Assembly: GCA_038236705.1 (NCBI GenBank)
Contig: JBBRZN010000006.1
Location: forward strand, 1-64,000
DNA: 64,000 nucleotides
From: AC-32 sp038236705
GTDB taxonomy: Bacteria > Actinomycetota > Thermoleophilia > Gaiellales > Gaiellaceae
Reading direction: 5' to 3'
Shown: piece after piece, positions 7,012-16,702 of the stretch
How the letters are laid out: each line of letters starts with the position of its first letter
How positions within the stretch are numbered: position 1 is the first letter of the stretch
Notes under the pieces: generated by a model
Database searches by the model: none
What the model was told of the DNA's origin: nothing
Seen by the model: only the letters and a program-made list of their open reading frames with translations
Position numbers and translations under genes: made by a program

Positions 7012-9060
7012 CTAGACCCTAGCCTCCTCGAGCTCGCTCTTCGTCTCGTCGATGATCTTCTGGGCAATGTGCGACGGAACCTCCTCGTAGCGCAGGAAGT
7101 GCATGTGGTAGTCGCCGCGCCCGCCCGTGAGCGAGGTCAGCGCCTGCGCGTAGGTGAGGATCTCCGCCATCGGCACCTCGGCCTTGATCGAGGTCATCCC
7201 GCCGCGCGGCTCCATGCCTTGCAGTCGCCCGCGGCGGGAGTTGAGGTCGCCGTTGACCGCGCCGACAGCGTCTTCGGGCACGCTCGCCTCGAGCTCCATG
7301 ATCGGCTCGAGCAGCACCGGATCGGCCTTCGCGTAGGCGTCCTTGAACGCCATCGAGCCCGCGATCTTGAACGCCATCTCGGAGGAGTCCACGTTGTGCT
7401 GCTGGCCGTCCACGAGCCGCACGCGCACGCCCTGCACCGGGGCTCCCGCGAGCTCGCCGTGCTGCATCGCCTCCTGGATGCCCTTGTCCACCGCGGGCCG
7501 GAAGCCCTGCTGGATCACGCCGCCGACGATCTCGTCCACGAACTCGTAGCCCTCGCGCTCTGGGAGCGGCTCCAACACGATCTCGCAGTCGCCGAACTGG
7601 CCGCGCCCGCCGGTCTGCTTCTTGTAGCGGTGCCGGGCGCGCGACTCCTTGCGGATCGTCTCGAGGTAGGGCACGTGCGGCTGGTGCAGCTCGACGTCCA
7701 CCCCGAAGCGGCGCTTGAGCCGGTCGACCGCGACCTCGACGTGGATCTGGCTCATCCCCGAGAGCAGCTGGTCGCCCGTCTGCGGGTCGCGGCGCAGGAC
7801 GAGCGTCGGGTCCTCCTCGGCGAGGCGGCGCAGCGAGCTCGCGACCTTCTCCTCGTCGCCCTTGGCCACCGGCGTCACGGCGAAGCTCATCACCGGTTCC
7901 GGGAATTCGAGCTCCGGCAGCTCGATCGCGTGCTCGGAGTCGAGCAGCAGGTCGCCGGTCGTCGTCTCCTTGAGCTTCGCGACGGCGCCGATGTCGCCGG
8001 CGCCGAACTCCTTCGCCTGCTCGTGCTCCTTGCCCTGGAGCGCCAGCAGCTGGCCGACGCGCTCCTTGGCGCGGTTGCGCGAGTTGACGACGGTCGAGTC
8101 GGAGTCGAGCGTTCCGGAGAGAACGCGGAAGAGGTTGATGCGGCCGGCGAAGGGATCGGCGACGGTCTTGAAGACGAAGGCCGCGGTACCCGCACCGTCC
8201 ACGTCGATCGCGGGCGGACGCTTCGCCGGGGACGGGACGCCCTCGACGAGCAGGTCGAGCAGCGCCGTCGTGCCGAGGTTCTTCGTGGCCACCCCGCAGG
8301 CGACCGGGAAGAGCTCGCCTCGCGTGACCGCGTCCTTGAGCGCCTTCGCCACCTCCTCGGTGCCGAGCTCCTCGCCCTCGAGGTAGCGCTCCATCAGGCC
8401 CTCGTCGGTCTCGACGACCGAGTCGAGCAGCTGCGTGCGGTAGCGCTCGACGTCCTCGGCGAGCTCGGCGGGGATCTCGCCGGCGGCGGCCTCGCGCTCG
8501 CCTTCCGGGCTCGTGTAGGCGGTCATGTGCAGGAGGTCCACGATCCCCGTCAGCTCGTGCTCGCTGCCGATCGGGAGGTGGATCGCGACGCAGCGCTCCG
8601 AGAGCTGCGAGCGGAAGTGGTCGAGCGCGCGGTAGAAGTCGGCGCGCTCGCGGTCGAGCATGTTCACGAACACGAGGCGCGGCAGCTCGAGCTGCTCGGC
8701 GCGCTCCCAGACGCGGGTCGTCTGCACCTCGACGCCCATGACTGCGCTCGCGGTGATCAGCGCGCCCTCGACCACGCGCAGCGCCGCGATCGTGTCGCCG
8801 GAGAAGCCTGCGTCTCCCGGTGCGTCGATCAGGTTGATCTTGCGGCCCTGCCACTCGAGGTGGCAGAGCGAGGATGCCAGCGACATCTGCCGCCGCTGCT
8901 CGTCCTCGTCCCAGTCGGAGGTCGTCGTCCCCTGCTCGACGGTGCCGAGCCGGTTGATCGCGCCGGCCTGGAAGAGCATCGCCTCGACGAGCGAGGTCTT
9001 GCCCGTCCCGCGGTGGCCGGTGACGGCGACGTTGCGGATCTTTCCGGGCTCGGTGGACAT
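7012..9060 (-). CDS. Elongation factor G-like GTPase (EF-G2 type)
   Basis: A 682-residue protein with the full EF-G domain order: G domain, domain II, III, IV (MSQIHVEVAVDRLKRRF and GGRGQFGDCEIVLEP) and V. The GTPase motifs are altered: P-loop GHRGTGKTS (residues 15-23) instead of GHIDAGKTT, DAPG (79-82) instead of DTPG, and NMLD (133-136) instead of NKMD; the switch-I RGITI motif is replaced by RQMSLASS. These changes mark the EF-G2/EF-G-like paralogue group of actinobacteria, not the housekeeping fusA product. There is no rpsL, rpsG or tuf nearby, in keeping with a paralogue. Its role in translation or ribosome rescue is not established. Confidence 0.9.
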   Translation of the reverse strand: MSTEPGKIRNVAVTGHRGTGKTSLVEAMLFQAGAINRLGTVEQGTTTSDWDEDEQRRQMSLASSLCHLEWQGRKINLIDAPGDAGFSGDTIAALRVVEGALITASAVMGVEVQTTRVWERAEQLELPRLVFVNMLDRERADFYRALDHFRSQLSERCVAIHLPIGSEHELTGIVDLLHMTAYTSPEGEREAAAGEIPAELAEDVERYRTQLLDSVVETDEGLMERYLEGEELGTEEVAKALKDAVTRGELFPVACGVATKNLGTTALLDLLVEGVPSPAKRPPAIDVDGAGTAAFVFKTVADPFAGRINLFRVLSGTLDSDSTVVNSRNRAKERVGQLLALQGKEHEQAKEFGAGDIGAVAKLKETTTGDLLLDSEHAIELPELEFPEPVMSFAVTPVAKGDEEKVASSLRRLAEEDPTLVLRRDPQTGDQLLSGMSQIHVEVAVDRLKRRFGVDVELHQPHVPYLETIRKESRARHRYKKQTGGRGQFGDCEIVLEPLPEREGYEFVDEIVGGVIQQGFRPAVDKGIQEAMQHGELAGAPVQGVRVRLVDGQQHNVDSSEMAFKIAGSMAFKDAYAKADPVLLEPIMELEASVPEDAVGAVNGDLNSRRGRLQGMEPRGGMTSIKAEVPMAEILTYAQALTSLTGGRGDYHMHFLRYEEVPSHIAQKIIDETKSELEEARV

Positions 9061-9121
9061 CTGCGGCGGCTCCTCCTCGGACGGGGACTCGGCAGCGTCG
9101 ATCTTACCCCTGGTACAGCTC

Positions 9122-9127
9122 TATTCT
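9122..9127 (+). promoter_or_regulatory. -10 element (TATTCT) of the GH13 gene
   Basis: TATTCT lies nine bases before the ATG at 9137 within the 76-base gap between the divergent EF-G2 and GH13 genes. No ribosome site precedes that ATG, which fits a leaderless message. Confidence 0.45.
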
Positions 9128-9136
9128 GCCGACGCC

Positions 9137-10552
9137 ATGTGGTGGCGCGACGCAGTGGTCTACCAGATCTATCCCCGCTCGTTCCAGGATTCCGATGGGG
9201 ACGGCGTCGGCGACCTCCGTGGGATCGCCGACCGGCTCGACCACCTCGCCTGGCTCGGCGTGGACGCCCTCTGGCTCTCGCCGATCTACCCCTCGCCCCT
9301 GGCCGACTTCGGTTACGACGTCTCGGACTACACCGCGGTCGACCCGCAGCTCGGCTCGCTCGAGGACTTCGACGAGCTCGTCGAGGCGGCGCACGCGCGC
9401 GGGCTCCGCGTCCTGCTCGACCTGATCCTGTGCCACACCTCGATCGAGCACACCTGGTTCCGGGAGCACCCGGCCTGGTACATCTGGTCGCCGGTCGACC
9501 GGCCGCCCAACAACTGGGTCTCCGCCTTCGGCGGCCCGGCCTGGAGCCGCGACGAGCAGAGCGGCCGCTGGTACCTGCACTCCTTCTACCCGGAGCAGCC
9601 CGACCTCGACTGGCGCAACCCCGAGGTGATCGAGGCGATGCAGGGCGTGGTGCGTTTCTGGCGCAACCGCGGCGCCGACGGCTTTCGGCTGGACGCGATC
9701 GACCGTCTCGTCAAGGACGAGCAGCTGCGCGACAACCCGCCCGCGACCAAGACGTTCCCGCTGCCGCTGCGCGAGGACGAGGCGAAGCTCGAGCCGCTCT
9801 ACTCCGGGAACCGCCCGGAGGCGCTCGATGCGCTGCGGACGGTTCGCGAGGCGGCGGGCGACGCGCTCCTGGTGGGCGAGGTCTTCCGGCCGCTGAGCGA
9901 ATACGAGCGCTACCTCGAGGTGCTCGACCTCGTGTTCGCGTTCGAGTTCCTCTTCTCACCCTGGGAGGCGGAGCGCCTTCGCGCCGCAATCGAGCCGGCG
10001 GCGAAGCTCGGGCGGGTCGCGTGGGTGATGTCGAACCACGACTTCGACCGGCTCGCGACCCGCGTCGGGCCCGAGAACGTGCGCGCCGCGGCGCTTCTCC
10101 TGCTGACGCTCCCGGGCGTCTCCTTCGTCTACCAGGGCGACGAGATCGGCCTCGCCAACGGCCCCGGCGCCGACCCGCCCTACGACCGGGCCGGCCGCGA
10201 CGGGATGCGCCACCCGATGCAGTGGGACTCGACCCCGACCGGCGGCTTCACCACCGGCGAACCGTGGCTCGTCCCGGTCGACCCGCAGGAGCGAAGCGTC
10301 GAGGCACGGCGGGACGATCCCGCCTCGCTGCTGAGCCTGTACCGGCGGCTGATCGAGCTGCGGCATGAGCTCGGCGAGGGCTTCCGGCTCCTCGACGCGG
10401 AGCCGGGCGTGGTGGCGTACGAGCGAGGCGAGCACACGGTCGCCGTCAACACGACCGCGGAGCAGCTCTCGGCGCCACGGGGCGAGGTGGTGCTCTCGAC
10501 GCACCCCGGCCGGGAGCTTCCTCCGCACGCGGCCGTAATCGTGAGAAACTAG
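9137..10552 (+). CDS. GH13 alpha-glucosidase/oligo-1,6-glucosidase
   Basis: A 471-residue GH13 enzyme that would hydrolyse alpha-glucosidic bonds of maltose, isomaltose or trehalose-like sugars, probably in the cytoplasm (no signal peptide). It opens with WWRDAVVYQIYPRSF, the usual GH13 start. The conserved regions are LILCHTS (about 97), GFRLDAIDRL with the Asp nucleophile (about 185), LVGEVF with the Glu acid (about 247) and SNHD with the transition-state Asp (about 301). Region I has Cys where most relatives have Asn (LILCHTS versus LVVNHTS). It is shorter than typical 530-560-residue oligo-1,6-glucosidases. The stop is four bases before the ABC ATPase gene, so imported sugar and its hydrolase are co-expressed. 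Confidence 0.9.
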   Translation: MWWRDAVVYQIYPRSFQDSDGDGVGDLRGIADRLDHLAWLGVDALWLSPIYPSPLADFGYDVSDYTAVDPQLGSLEDFDELVEAAHARGLRVLLDLILCHTSIEHTWFREHPAWYIWSPVDRPPNNWVSAFGGPAWSRDEQSGRWYLHSFYPEQPDLDWRNPEVIEAMQGVVRFWRNRGADGFRLDAIDRLVKDEQLRDNPPATKTFPLPLREDEAKLEPLYSGNRPEALDALRTVREAAGDALLVGEVFRPLSEYERYLEVLDLVFAFEFLFSPWEAERLRAAIEPAAKLGRVAWVMSNHDFDRLATRVGPENVRAAALLLLTLPGVSFVYQGDEIGLANGPGADPPYDRAGRDGMRHPMQWDSTPTGGFTTGEPWLVPVDPQERSVEARRDDPASLLSLYRRLIELRHELGEGFRLLDAEPGVVAYERGEHTVAVNTTAEQLSAPRGEVVLSTHPGRELPPHAAVIVRN

Positions 10553-10556
10553 CGCC

Positions 10557-11735
10557 GTGGCGGAGATCGAGTTCGATTCGGTGTCGAAGGTCTACGACGA
10601 CGGTACGCAGGCCGTCTTCGACCTGGACCTCGCGATCGAGGACGGCGAGTTGATGGTCGTGGTCGGGCCGTCAGGCTGCGGCAAGACCACCGCGCTGCGC
10701 ATGCTGGCCGGGCTCGAGGAGATCAGCGGCGGCGAGATCCGGATCGGCGAGCGGATCGTCAACGACCTCACGCCTAAGGATCGCGACATTGCGATGGTCT
10801 TCCAGAACTACGCGCTCTACCCGCACATGACGGTCGAGCAGAACCTGGCCTTCGGCCTCAAGCTGCGGAAGCTGCCCAAGGCCGAGGTCAAGAAGCGCGT
10901 CCGCCAGGCCGCGGAGACGCTCGAGATCGAGGAGTTCCTCAAGCGCAAGCCGCGCGCCCTCTCGGGCGGCCAGCGCCAGCGAGTCGCCATGGGCCGCGCG
11001 ATCGTGCGCGAGCCGCAGGCGTTCCTGATGGACGAGCCGCTCTCGAACCTCGACGCGAAGCTCCGCGTCCAGGTGCGGGCGGAGATCCACCAGCTCCAGC
11101 GCCGCGTGGGCGTGACGACGCTCTACGTAACCCACGACCAGGTCGAGGCGATGACCATGGGCGACCGAGTGGCGGTCATGCGCGCCGGCCAACTCCAGCA
11201 GGTGGACACTCCGCAGGTGCTCTACGACAACCCCGTCAACCAGTTCGTCGCCGGTTTCATCGGCTCGCCGTCGGTCAACCTCGTCGAGTCCGAGCTCGAG
11301 CGCGCCGACGGCGGACTCTGGGTCCGATTCGGCGAGTACCGGCTGCCGATCGACTCGAAGCTGGCCTCACGGCACTCGGCGATCGAGAGCTACGTGGGGA
11401 AGACGATCCAGCTCGGGATCCGGCCGGAGGACTTCGAGGACATCGCGCTCGAGCCCGATACCCCTCCCGAGCGGCGGCTCAAGACGGTTTGCGACCTGAC
11501 CGAGCCGCTCGGCTCGGAGGTGCTCGTCCACTTCACCGTCTCGGCGAGGGGCGTCGTCACCGAGGCGGCTCAGGCGGAAGGGATCGCAACCGATCCGACG
11601 CTCGAGCAGGGCAAGACGCGCATGGTGGCCCGCGTCAGCCCGCGCACGCGCATCGCCGAGGGCTCGGAGATCGAGCTCGCGGTCGACACGACCCGGCTCT
11701 ACTTCTTCGACCCCGAAACGGCCGAGGCGATCTAG
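10557..11735 (+). CDS. Sugar ABC transporter ATPase (MsmK/UgpC/MalK type)
   Basis: A 392-residue nucleotide-binding subunit of a carbohydrate importer. Walker A is GPSGCGKTT, the Q-loop VFQNYALYPHMT, the signature LSGGQRQRVAMGRA and Walker B AFLMDEPLSNLDAKLR, then the H-loop TLYVTHDQ. The C-terminal 150 residues form the TOBE/OB regulatory domains of the MalK/UgpC group, which can serve several permeases. GTG start four bases after the glucosidase stop. Its stop is nine bases from that of the converging permease gene, so the transporter is split across two strands. Confidence 0.95.
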   Translation: MAEIEFDSVSKVYDDGTQAVFDLDLAIEDGELMVVVGPSGCGKTTALRMLAGLEEISGGEIRIGERIVNDLTPKDRDIAMVFQNYALYPHMTVEQNLAFGLKLRKLPKAEVKKRVRQAAETLEIEEFLKRKPRALSGGQRQRVAMGRAIVREPQAFLMDEPLSNLDAKLRVQVRAEIHQLQRRVGVTTLYVTHDQVEAMTMGDRVAVMRAGQLQQVDTPQVLYDNPVNQFVAGFIGSPSVNLVESELERADGGLWVRFGEYRLPIDSKLASRHSAIESYVGKTIQLGIRPEDFEDIALEPDTPPERRLKTVCDLTEPLGSEVLVHFTVSARGVVTEAAQAEGIATDPTLEQGKTRMVARVSPRTRIAEGSEIELAVDTTRLYFFDPETAEAI

Positions 11736-11744
11736 CCCAGGCGG

Positions 11745-12650
11745 CTAGCCCTTGACCGCGCCGGCGGTCAGGCCGGCCAGGATCCTGCGCTGCAGGATCA
11801 GCGTCAGGACGATCAGCGGCACGGTCACGACAACTGTCGCGGCCATGATCTGGCCCCAAGGCTGCTCGAAGGTGTTGCCCTTGCCCGAGGTGAAGGTCGT
11901 GATCGCAACCGTGATCGTCGCCTTGTCGGTGGTCTGCGTGAACGACAGGGCATACAGGTACTCGTTCCACGCGGTGATGAATGCCAGCAGCCCGGTCGTG
12001 ACGAGCCCGGGCGCGACGAGCGGCAGGAGCACCTTGTAGAAGACCTGCAGCGGCGTGGCGCCGTCGACGTAGGCGGCCTCCTCGAGATCCTTCGGCAGCG
12101 CGGCCATGAAGCTCGTGAGCACCCAGACCGTGAACGGCAGCGTGAGGATCAGGTCGCTGAAGATCAGCGCGCCGAGGCTGTTGAAGAGCCCGAACCGGTT
12201 GATCATCGTGTAGAGAGCGCCGAGGATCGCGATCTGCGGGAAGATCGTCATCGAGAGCATCAGGTACATCGCAAAGGCCCGCCCACGGAAGCGGAAGCGC
12301 CCGAGCGCGTAGCTGGCCACGGCTCCGAGCACGAGGGAGATGAGCGTCACCGAGCCGGCGACGATCGTCGAGTTGAGCAGCGCCCGCTGGAAGTTGCCGC
12401 TGCTCAAGACCTCGCGGTAGTGAGAGATCGTCGGATGGGACGGGAAGTACTGGAGAGGAGTCGAGAAGAGGTCGCCCTCGGGAGTGATCGACGAGCGGAT
12501 CGCCCAGAAGAACGGGAAGATGGTGTAGACGAAGATCGCCGCGATCAGCAGGTAGAACGGCAGGCGGGTCAATCGCTTGCGCAGAGGCTTCCGCACCCGG
12601 ACGCGCGTGCCTCCTCGGGCGTCGGCTCTGGCTTCCGCGACCGCGCTCAC
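11745..12650 (-). CDS. Sugar ABC transporter permease, MalG type
   Basis: A 301-residue inner-membrane subunit with six predicted transmembrane helices. The first follows a basic N-terminus (RVRKPLRKRLTRLPF). The cytoplasmic EAA loop that docks on the ATPase reads EEAAYVDGATPLQVFYKVLLP. It overlaps the upstream permease gene by four bases. Family context (glucosidase, MalK-type ATPase) points to alpha-glucosides such as maltose or trehalose; the exact sugar is inference. Confidence 0.93.
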   Translation of the reverse strand: MSAVAEARADARGGTRVRVRKPLRKRLTRLPFYLLIAAIFVYTIFPFFWAIRSSITPEGDLFSTPLQYFPSHPTISHYREVLSSGNFQRALLNSTIVAGSVTLISLVLGAVASYALGRFRFRGRAFAMYLMLSMTIFPQIAILGALYTMINRFGLFNSLGALIFSDLILTLPFTVWVLTSFMAALPKDLEEAAYVDGATPLQVFYKVLLPLVAPGLVTTGLLAFITAWNEYLYALSFTQTTDKATITVAITTFTSGKGNTFEQPWGQIMAATVVVTVPLIVLTLILQRRILAGLTAGAVKG

Positions 12651-13582
12651 TGTTGCTCCACCCGCATGAACGTGACGTAGATGACCGTGAACAACCCGAT
12701 GATCAGGAAGATCGCGACACAGACGGCCGAGCCGTAGCCGACGTCACCGGTGCCGACGATCTCGTCCTGGGCAAAGATCGCCATCGTTTGCGTGTCGGGG
12801 CGGTTACCGAAGAAGACGTTGAAGACGTCGAAGACCCGAAGCGCGTCCAGCGTGCGAAAGATCAGCGCGACGAGGATCGCCGGGCGCAGCAGTGGCAACG
12901 TGATTCGCCAGAACTGCCGCCACGCGCTCGCCCCATCCACCCGCGCCGCCTCGTAGAGCTCGGTCGGAATCACCTGCAGCCCGGCGAGCAGCAGCAGGGC
13001 GACGAACGGGGTCGTCTTCCAGATGTCGACCGCGGCAGCCGAGCCGAGCGCCGTGTTCGGCTGCGAGATCCAGGCGACGTTGTGCGAGATCAGGTGGAGC
13101 TTCACGCCGAGGTCGTTGATCACGCCGTAGATGTCGTTGTACATCCACTGCCACATCTTCGCAGAGACAACCGTGGGGATCGCCCACGGCACGAGCATCA
13201 TCGCCCGCATCACGCCGCGGCCCTTGAAGCCGGAGTTGACCACCAGCGCGATGATCATCCCGAGCACGAACTCGAAGATGACCGTGATGAGCGTGAACTT
13301 GACCGTCAGCACGACCGCGTCGCGGAAGAGCGTGTCGTGGATCAGGTCCCTGTAGTTCTCGAGCCCGACCCAGTGGGTCGGCTCGATCCCGGCGAGGAAC
13401 TGCTGGTCGGTGAAGCTGTAGTAGACCGTCTGCCCGAGCGGGTACAAGGCCACGAAGCCGACCGCCGCGAAGGCGGGCAGGAGCATGAGCCAGGCCAGGC
13501 GGGTCTGCTTGCGCTGAAGATTCGACCGGCGGCGCTTCTTCCGCGGCCGGGCGACGCTGCTGGCCTCGGTCGTCGAGCTCAT
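12647..13582 (-). CDS. Sugar ABC transporter permease, MalF type
   Basis: A 311-residue permease with six transmembrane helices and the EAA loop YEAARVDGASAWRQFWRITLP. It lacks the large periplasmic P2 loop of enteric MalF, as usual for actinobacterial MalF/UgpA-type subunits. It begins 70 bases after the binding-protein stop, beyond a stem-loop at 13604-13635, and is coupled to the MalG-type gene by a four-base overlap. Confidence 0.93.
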   Translation of the reverse strand: MSSTTEASSVARPRKKRRRSNLQRKQTRLAWLMLLPAFAAVGFVALYPLGQTVYYSFTDQQFLAGIEPTHWVGLENYRDLIHDTLFRDAVVLTVKFTLITVIFEFVLGMIIALVVNSGFKGRGVMRAMMLVPWAIPTVVSAKMWQWMYNDIYGVINDLGVKLHLISHNVAWISQPNTALGSAAAVDIWKTTPFVALLLLAGLQVIPTELYEAARVDGASAWRQFWRITLPLLRPAILVALIFRTLDALRVFDVFNVFFGNRPDTQTMAIFAQDEIVGTGDVGYGSAVCVAIFLIIGLFTVIYVTFMRVEQQ

Positions 13583-13603
13583 CGTCCTCGCTTCGAATGA
13601 GAA

Positions 13604-13635
13604 GGAAGGGTGGGAGCCTAAGCCCCCACCCTTCC
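13604..13635 (-). promoter_or_regulatory. Intercistronic hairpin between binding-protein and permease genes
   Basis: GGAAGGGTGGG (13604-13614) and CCCACCCTTCC (13625-13635) form a perfect 11-bp stem with a 10-base loop. In malEFG operons such a structure protects the upstream malE message and lowers expression of the permeases; the same role is inferred. No U-tract follows. Confidence 0.6.
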
Positions 13636-13652
13636 CGCTGCATTGGCGTGCG

Positions 13653-15005
<1,353 letters not shown>

Positions 15006-15126
15006 GTCTCCCCGTCCTTTCTCGATTGACCCCTCGACTCTCGCTGTGAGGATCTCGCAGCGAGAGTCGTCGTACATGGTGCTCCCTCACGGGCCCGCGT
15101 ACCCAGGCTGCGGTACACGGAACAGC

Positions 15127-15140
15127 TGTGAACGTTACAC
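15127..15140. promoter_or_regulatory. Possible LacI-family operator upstream of the transporter operon
   Basis: TGTGAACGTTACAC has an AACGTT core with a central CpG, flanked by imperfect GTG/CAC arms, resembling LacI/CcpA-type operators. It lies about 120 bases upstream of the binding-protein start. No LacI regulator gene is in the window, so this rests on the short motif alone. Confidence 0.25.
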
Positions 15141-15157
15141 CCGTGCGGTCTCTGGGA

Positions 15158-15943
15158 CTAGCGTCCTAGGGGCTCGCGTGCCGGGGACCCGGCCAGGCGG
15201 GCCTTCAGGCGGAGGATCGCTTTGGTGTGCAACTGCGACACCCGCGACTCGGTCACGCCGAGAACCTCGCCGATCTCGCGCAGGGTCAGCTCCTCGTAGT
15301 AGTAGAGCGTGACCACGAGCTTCTCGCGCTCCGGAAGACGCGCGATCGCCTCGCCGAGGGCCTCCTTGAGCTCGGTCTGGGCCAGCTCGGACTGCGGCTC
15401 GGGGCCTTCGGTGTCCTCGATCGTGTCGATCAGGGCGACCTGGTCTCCGCCGCTCGAGGAAACGGTCCAGAGCTCGTCGAGCGCGGCGATCGAGGAGCGG
15501 CCGATCTCGGTGAGGCTGTCGTTGAGGTCGTCGGTCGAGACGCCGAGCTTGTCCGCGATCTCCTCGTCGGTGGGCGCGCGGTGCAGCTTGCGCTCGAGCT
15601 CGCCGATCGCGCGCTCGATGTCCCGCGCGCGCGAGCGGACCGAGCGCGGCACCCAGTCCATCGCGCGGAGCTCGTCGATGATCGAGCCCTTGATGCGGGC
15701 GATCGCGTAGGTCTCGAACTTGATGTCGCGGTCTGGGTCGAAGCGCTCGATCGCCCCGATCAGGCCGAGCAGGCCGTACGAGACGAGGTCGTTCTCGTCG
15801 ACATGAGCCGGGAGGCCGCTACCGAGACGCCCGGCGACGTACTTGACGAGCGGCGCGTAGGTGAGGATCAGCCGGTCGCGGACCCCCTGCTCCTTGGTCT
15901 TCGTGAATTCGCGCCAGAGATCCTGGGTCTCGTCGCCGGCCAT
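15158..15943 (-). CDS. RNA polymerase sigma factor, FliA/WhiG type
   Basis: A 261-residue sigma-70-family factor of the sigma-28 group. Region 2 is clear (NDLVSYGLLGLIGAIERFDP, then FETYAIARIKGSIIDELR and the -10 recognition stretch DWVPRSVR). Region 3 begins around HRAPTDEEIADKLGV, and region 4 holds LPEREKLVVTLYYYEELT with the helix-turn-helix EIGEVLGVTESRVSQLHTKA. An acidic linker (residues 160-190) separates regions 3 and 4. Relatives control motility or, as WhiG, sporulation. No flagellar or sporulation genes are nearby. ATG at 15943 with TATTCT six bases upstream suggests a leaderless message. Confidence 0.93.
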   Translation of the reverse strand: MAGDETQDLWREFTKTKEQGVRDRLILTYAPLVKYVAGRLGSGLPAHVDENDLVSYGLLGLIGAIERFDPDRDIKFETYAIARIKGSIIDELRAMDWVPRSVRSRARDIERAIGELERKLHRAPTDEEIADKLGVSTDDLNDSLTEIGRSSIAALDELWTVSSSGGDQVALIDTIEDTEGPEPQSELAQTELKEALGEAIARLPEREKLVVTLYYYEELTLREIGEVLGVTESRVSQLHTKAILRLKARLAGSPAREPLGR

Positions 15944-15949
15944 GCGTAG

Positions 15950-15955
15950 AGAATA
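15950..15955 (-). promoter_or_regulatory. -10 element (TATTCT) of the sigma-factor gene
   Basis: TATTCT stands six bases before the ATG at 15943; no ribosome site lies between them. Confidence 0.45.
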
Positions 15956-15959
15956 CGGT

Positions 15960-16157
15960 TTAGCGCGGCGTTTTCCTCAGATTCCGCAGCGCGAGTGAGA
16001 GCAGCCAGAGCGCGATCGCGCCGGCGGCGACGACCAGGACGACAAGGCCACGGTTGGTGTTCACCGCTTCCGCAGCAGCAGCTGCGATCCCCGCGAAAGC
16101 GACCGCGAGAACGAAGAAGAGCGCCCCGAGCGCGGGCCTTGGCGGCGGGGGAGCCAC
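15960..16157 (-). CDS. Small two-helix membrane protein (65 aa)
   Basis: A short protein with a proline-rich start (MAPPPPRPALG), a first hydrophobic helix (ALFFVLAVAFAGIAAAAAEA), a short loop (VNTNR) and a second helix (GLVVLVVAAGAIALWLLSLA), ending in a basic tail (LRNLRKTPR). It is probably an integral membrane protein of unknown role. GTG at 16157 lies six bases after TAGAGT. It is 16 bases upstream of the sigma gene. Confidence 0.6.
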   Translation of the reverse strand: MAPPPPRPALGALFFVLAVAFAGIAAAAAEAVNTNRGLVVLVVAAGAIALWLLSLALRNLRKTPR

Positions 16158-16163
16158 GCCGAG

Positions 16164-16169
16164 ACTCTA
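16164..16169 (-). promoter_or_regulatory. -10 element (TAGAGT) of the small membrane-protein gene
   Basis: TAGAGT precedes the GTG at 16157 by six bases, giving leaderless geometry. Confidence 0.4.
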
Positions 16170-16204
16170 GAAGGGGCGCGGCTACAATCGCAGCCGCAAC
16201 CTTT

Positions 16205-16277
16205 AGGGGCGTAGCTCAATTGGCAGAGCACCGGTCTCCAAAACCGGGGGTTGCAGGTTCGAGTCCTGCCGCCCCTG
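16205..16277 (+). tRNA. tRNA-Trp(CCA)
   Basis: Acceptor AGGGGCG (16205-16211) pairs with CGCCCCT, discriminator G. The D arm is TAGCTCAATTGGCAGAGCA; the anticodon stem CCGGT/ACCGG holds loop CTCCAAA with anticodon CCA; the T arm is GCAGGTTCGAGTCCTGC. CCA is not encoded. All four arms are intact. Confidence 0.95.
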
Positions 16278-16288
16278 TAGGCCAGATC

Positions 16289-16324
16289 ACGCCGGAACCC
16301 GCTCTACTAGGCGGGTTTCGGCGT
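16289..16324 (+). terminator. Hairpin downstream of tRNA-Trp
   Basis: ACGCCGGAACCCGC (16289-16302) pairs with GCGGGTTTCGGCGT (16311-16324) over 14 bases with a single G-T wobble and an 8-base loop, 11 bases beyond the tRNA. It is the likely terminator or 3'-processing barrier of the tRNA transcript; there is no poly-T run. Confidence 0.6.
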
Positions 16325-16623
16325 CTCAGGCGACCTCTCCTTGACCCGCTGGAAACCGCTCAAGACCGCTGGAAAGGGGGACGCTCACTGGCCCGCAACT
16401 GGCGCGCAGTCATTTAGCTTTTTGGCGACCCCTACAGGGAGGCGCGCCGTGCCGGGTCACGTTGTAGACGTCGGGGTAAGCCGCCGCGTCGCGTTGGGTG
16501 GATACGTCGAACAGCACGTCGATTCGCTTCCCTGGAGTTACTCTCGCGTGAGGGCACGCGACGAAGAACGTGCGCCCGCCGCGCCGCCTGCGAGGCCGCG
16601 AAACCTTCGTTTCTACGATATCG
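16325..16623. other. Gap between the tRNA-Trp hairpin and the sugar-cluster promoter
   Basis: No supported gene. Two near-repeats, CCGCTGGAAACCGC and GACCGCTGGAAAGG, occur at about 16344-16378. I found no integrase or clear tRNA-derived att repeat. Confidence 0.4.
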
Positions 16624-16651
16624 TTTACAAGTAGTGTTCAGAGAGTAGAAC
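16624..16651 (+). promoter_or_regulatory. Candidate sigma-A promoter of the sugar-modification cluster
   Basis: TTTACA (16624-16629) and TAGAAC (16646-16651) are separated by 16 bases, close to the TTGACA-N17-TATAAT pattern and set in an AT-richer patch. A start near 16658 would leave a 5' leader of about 45 bases before the GTG at 16703. Confidence 0.45.
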
Positions 16652-16702
16652 GCAGGTCGTGACCGACGCACGGCTCCTTCCTTTTCAGGCTTCGGACGGC
16701 CC

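Noticed and set aside
6970..9060. Long plus-strand frame opposite EF-G2 running into the GH13 region
   Set aside because: Antisense of a conserved gene in its first part and an out-of-frame reading of the GH13 gene in its second; composition is arginine/leucine-rich without motifs.
15006..15077. A 24-codon N-terminal extension of the binding protein from ATG 15077
   Set aside because: It would bury the signal peptide; the GTG at 15005 with GGGGAG gives a proper secretion start.
16289..16400. att site next to tRNA-Trp
   Set aside because: No copy of the tRNA-Trp 3' end is found elsewhere in the window and no integrase is adjacent; the hairpin explains the visible symmetry.
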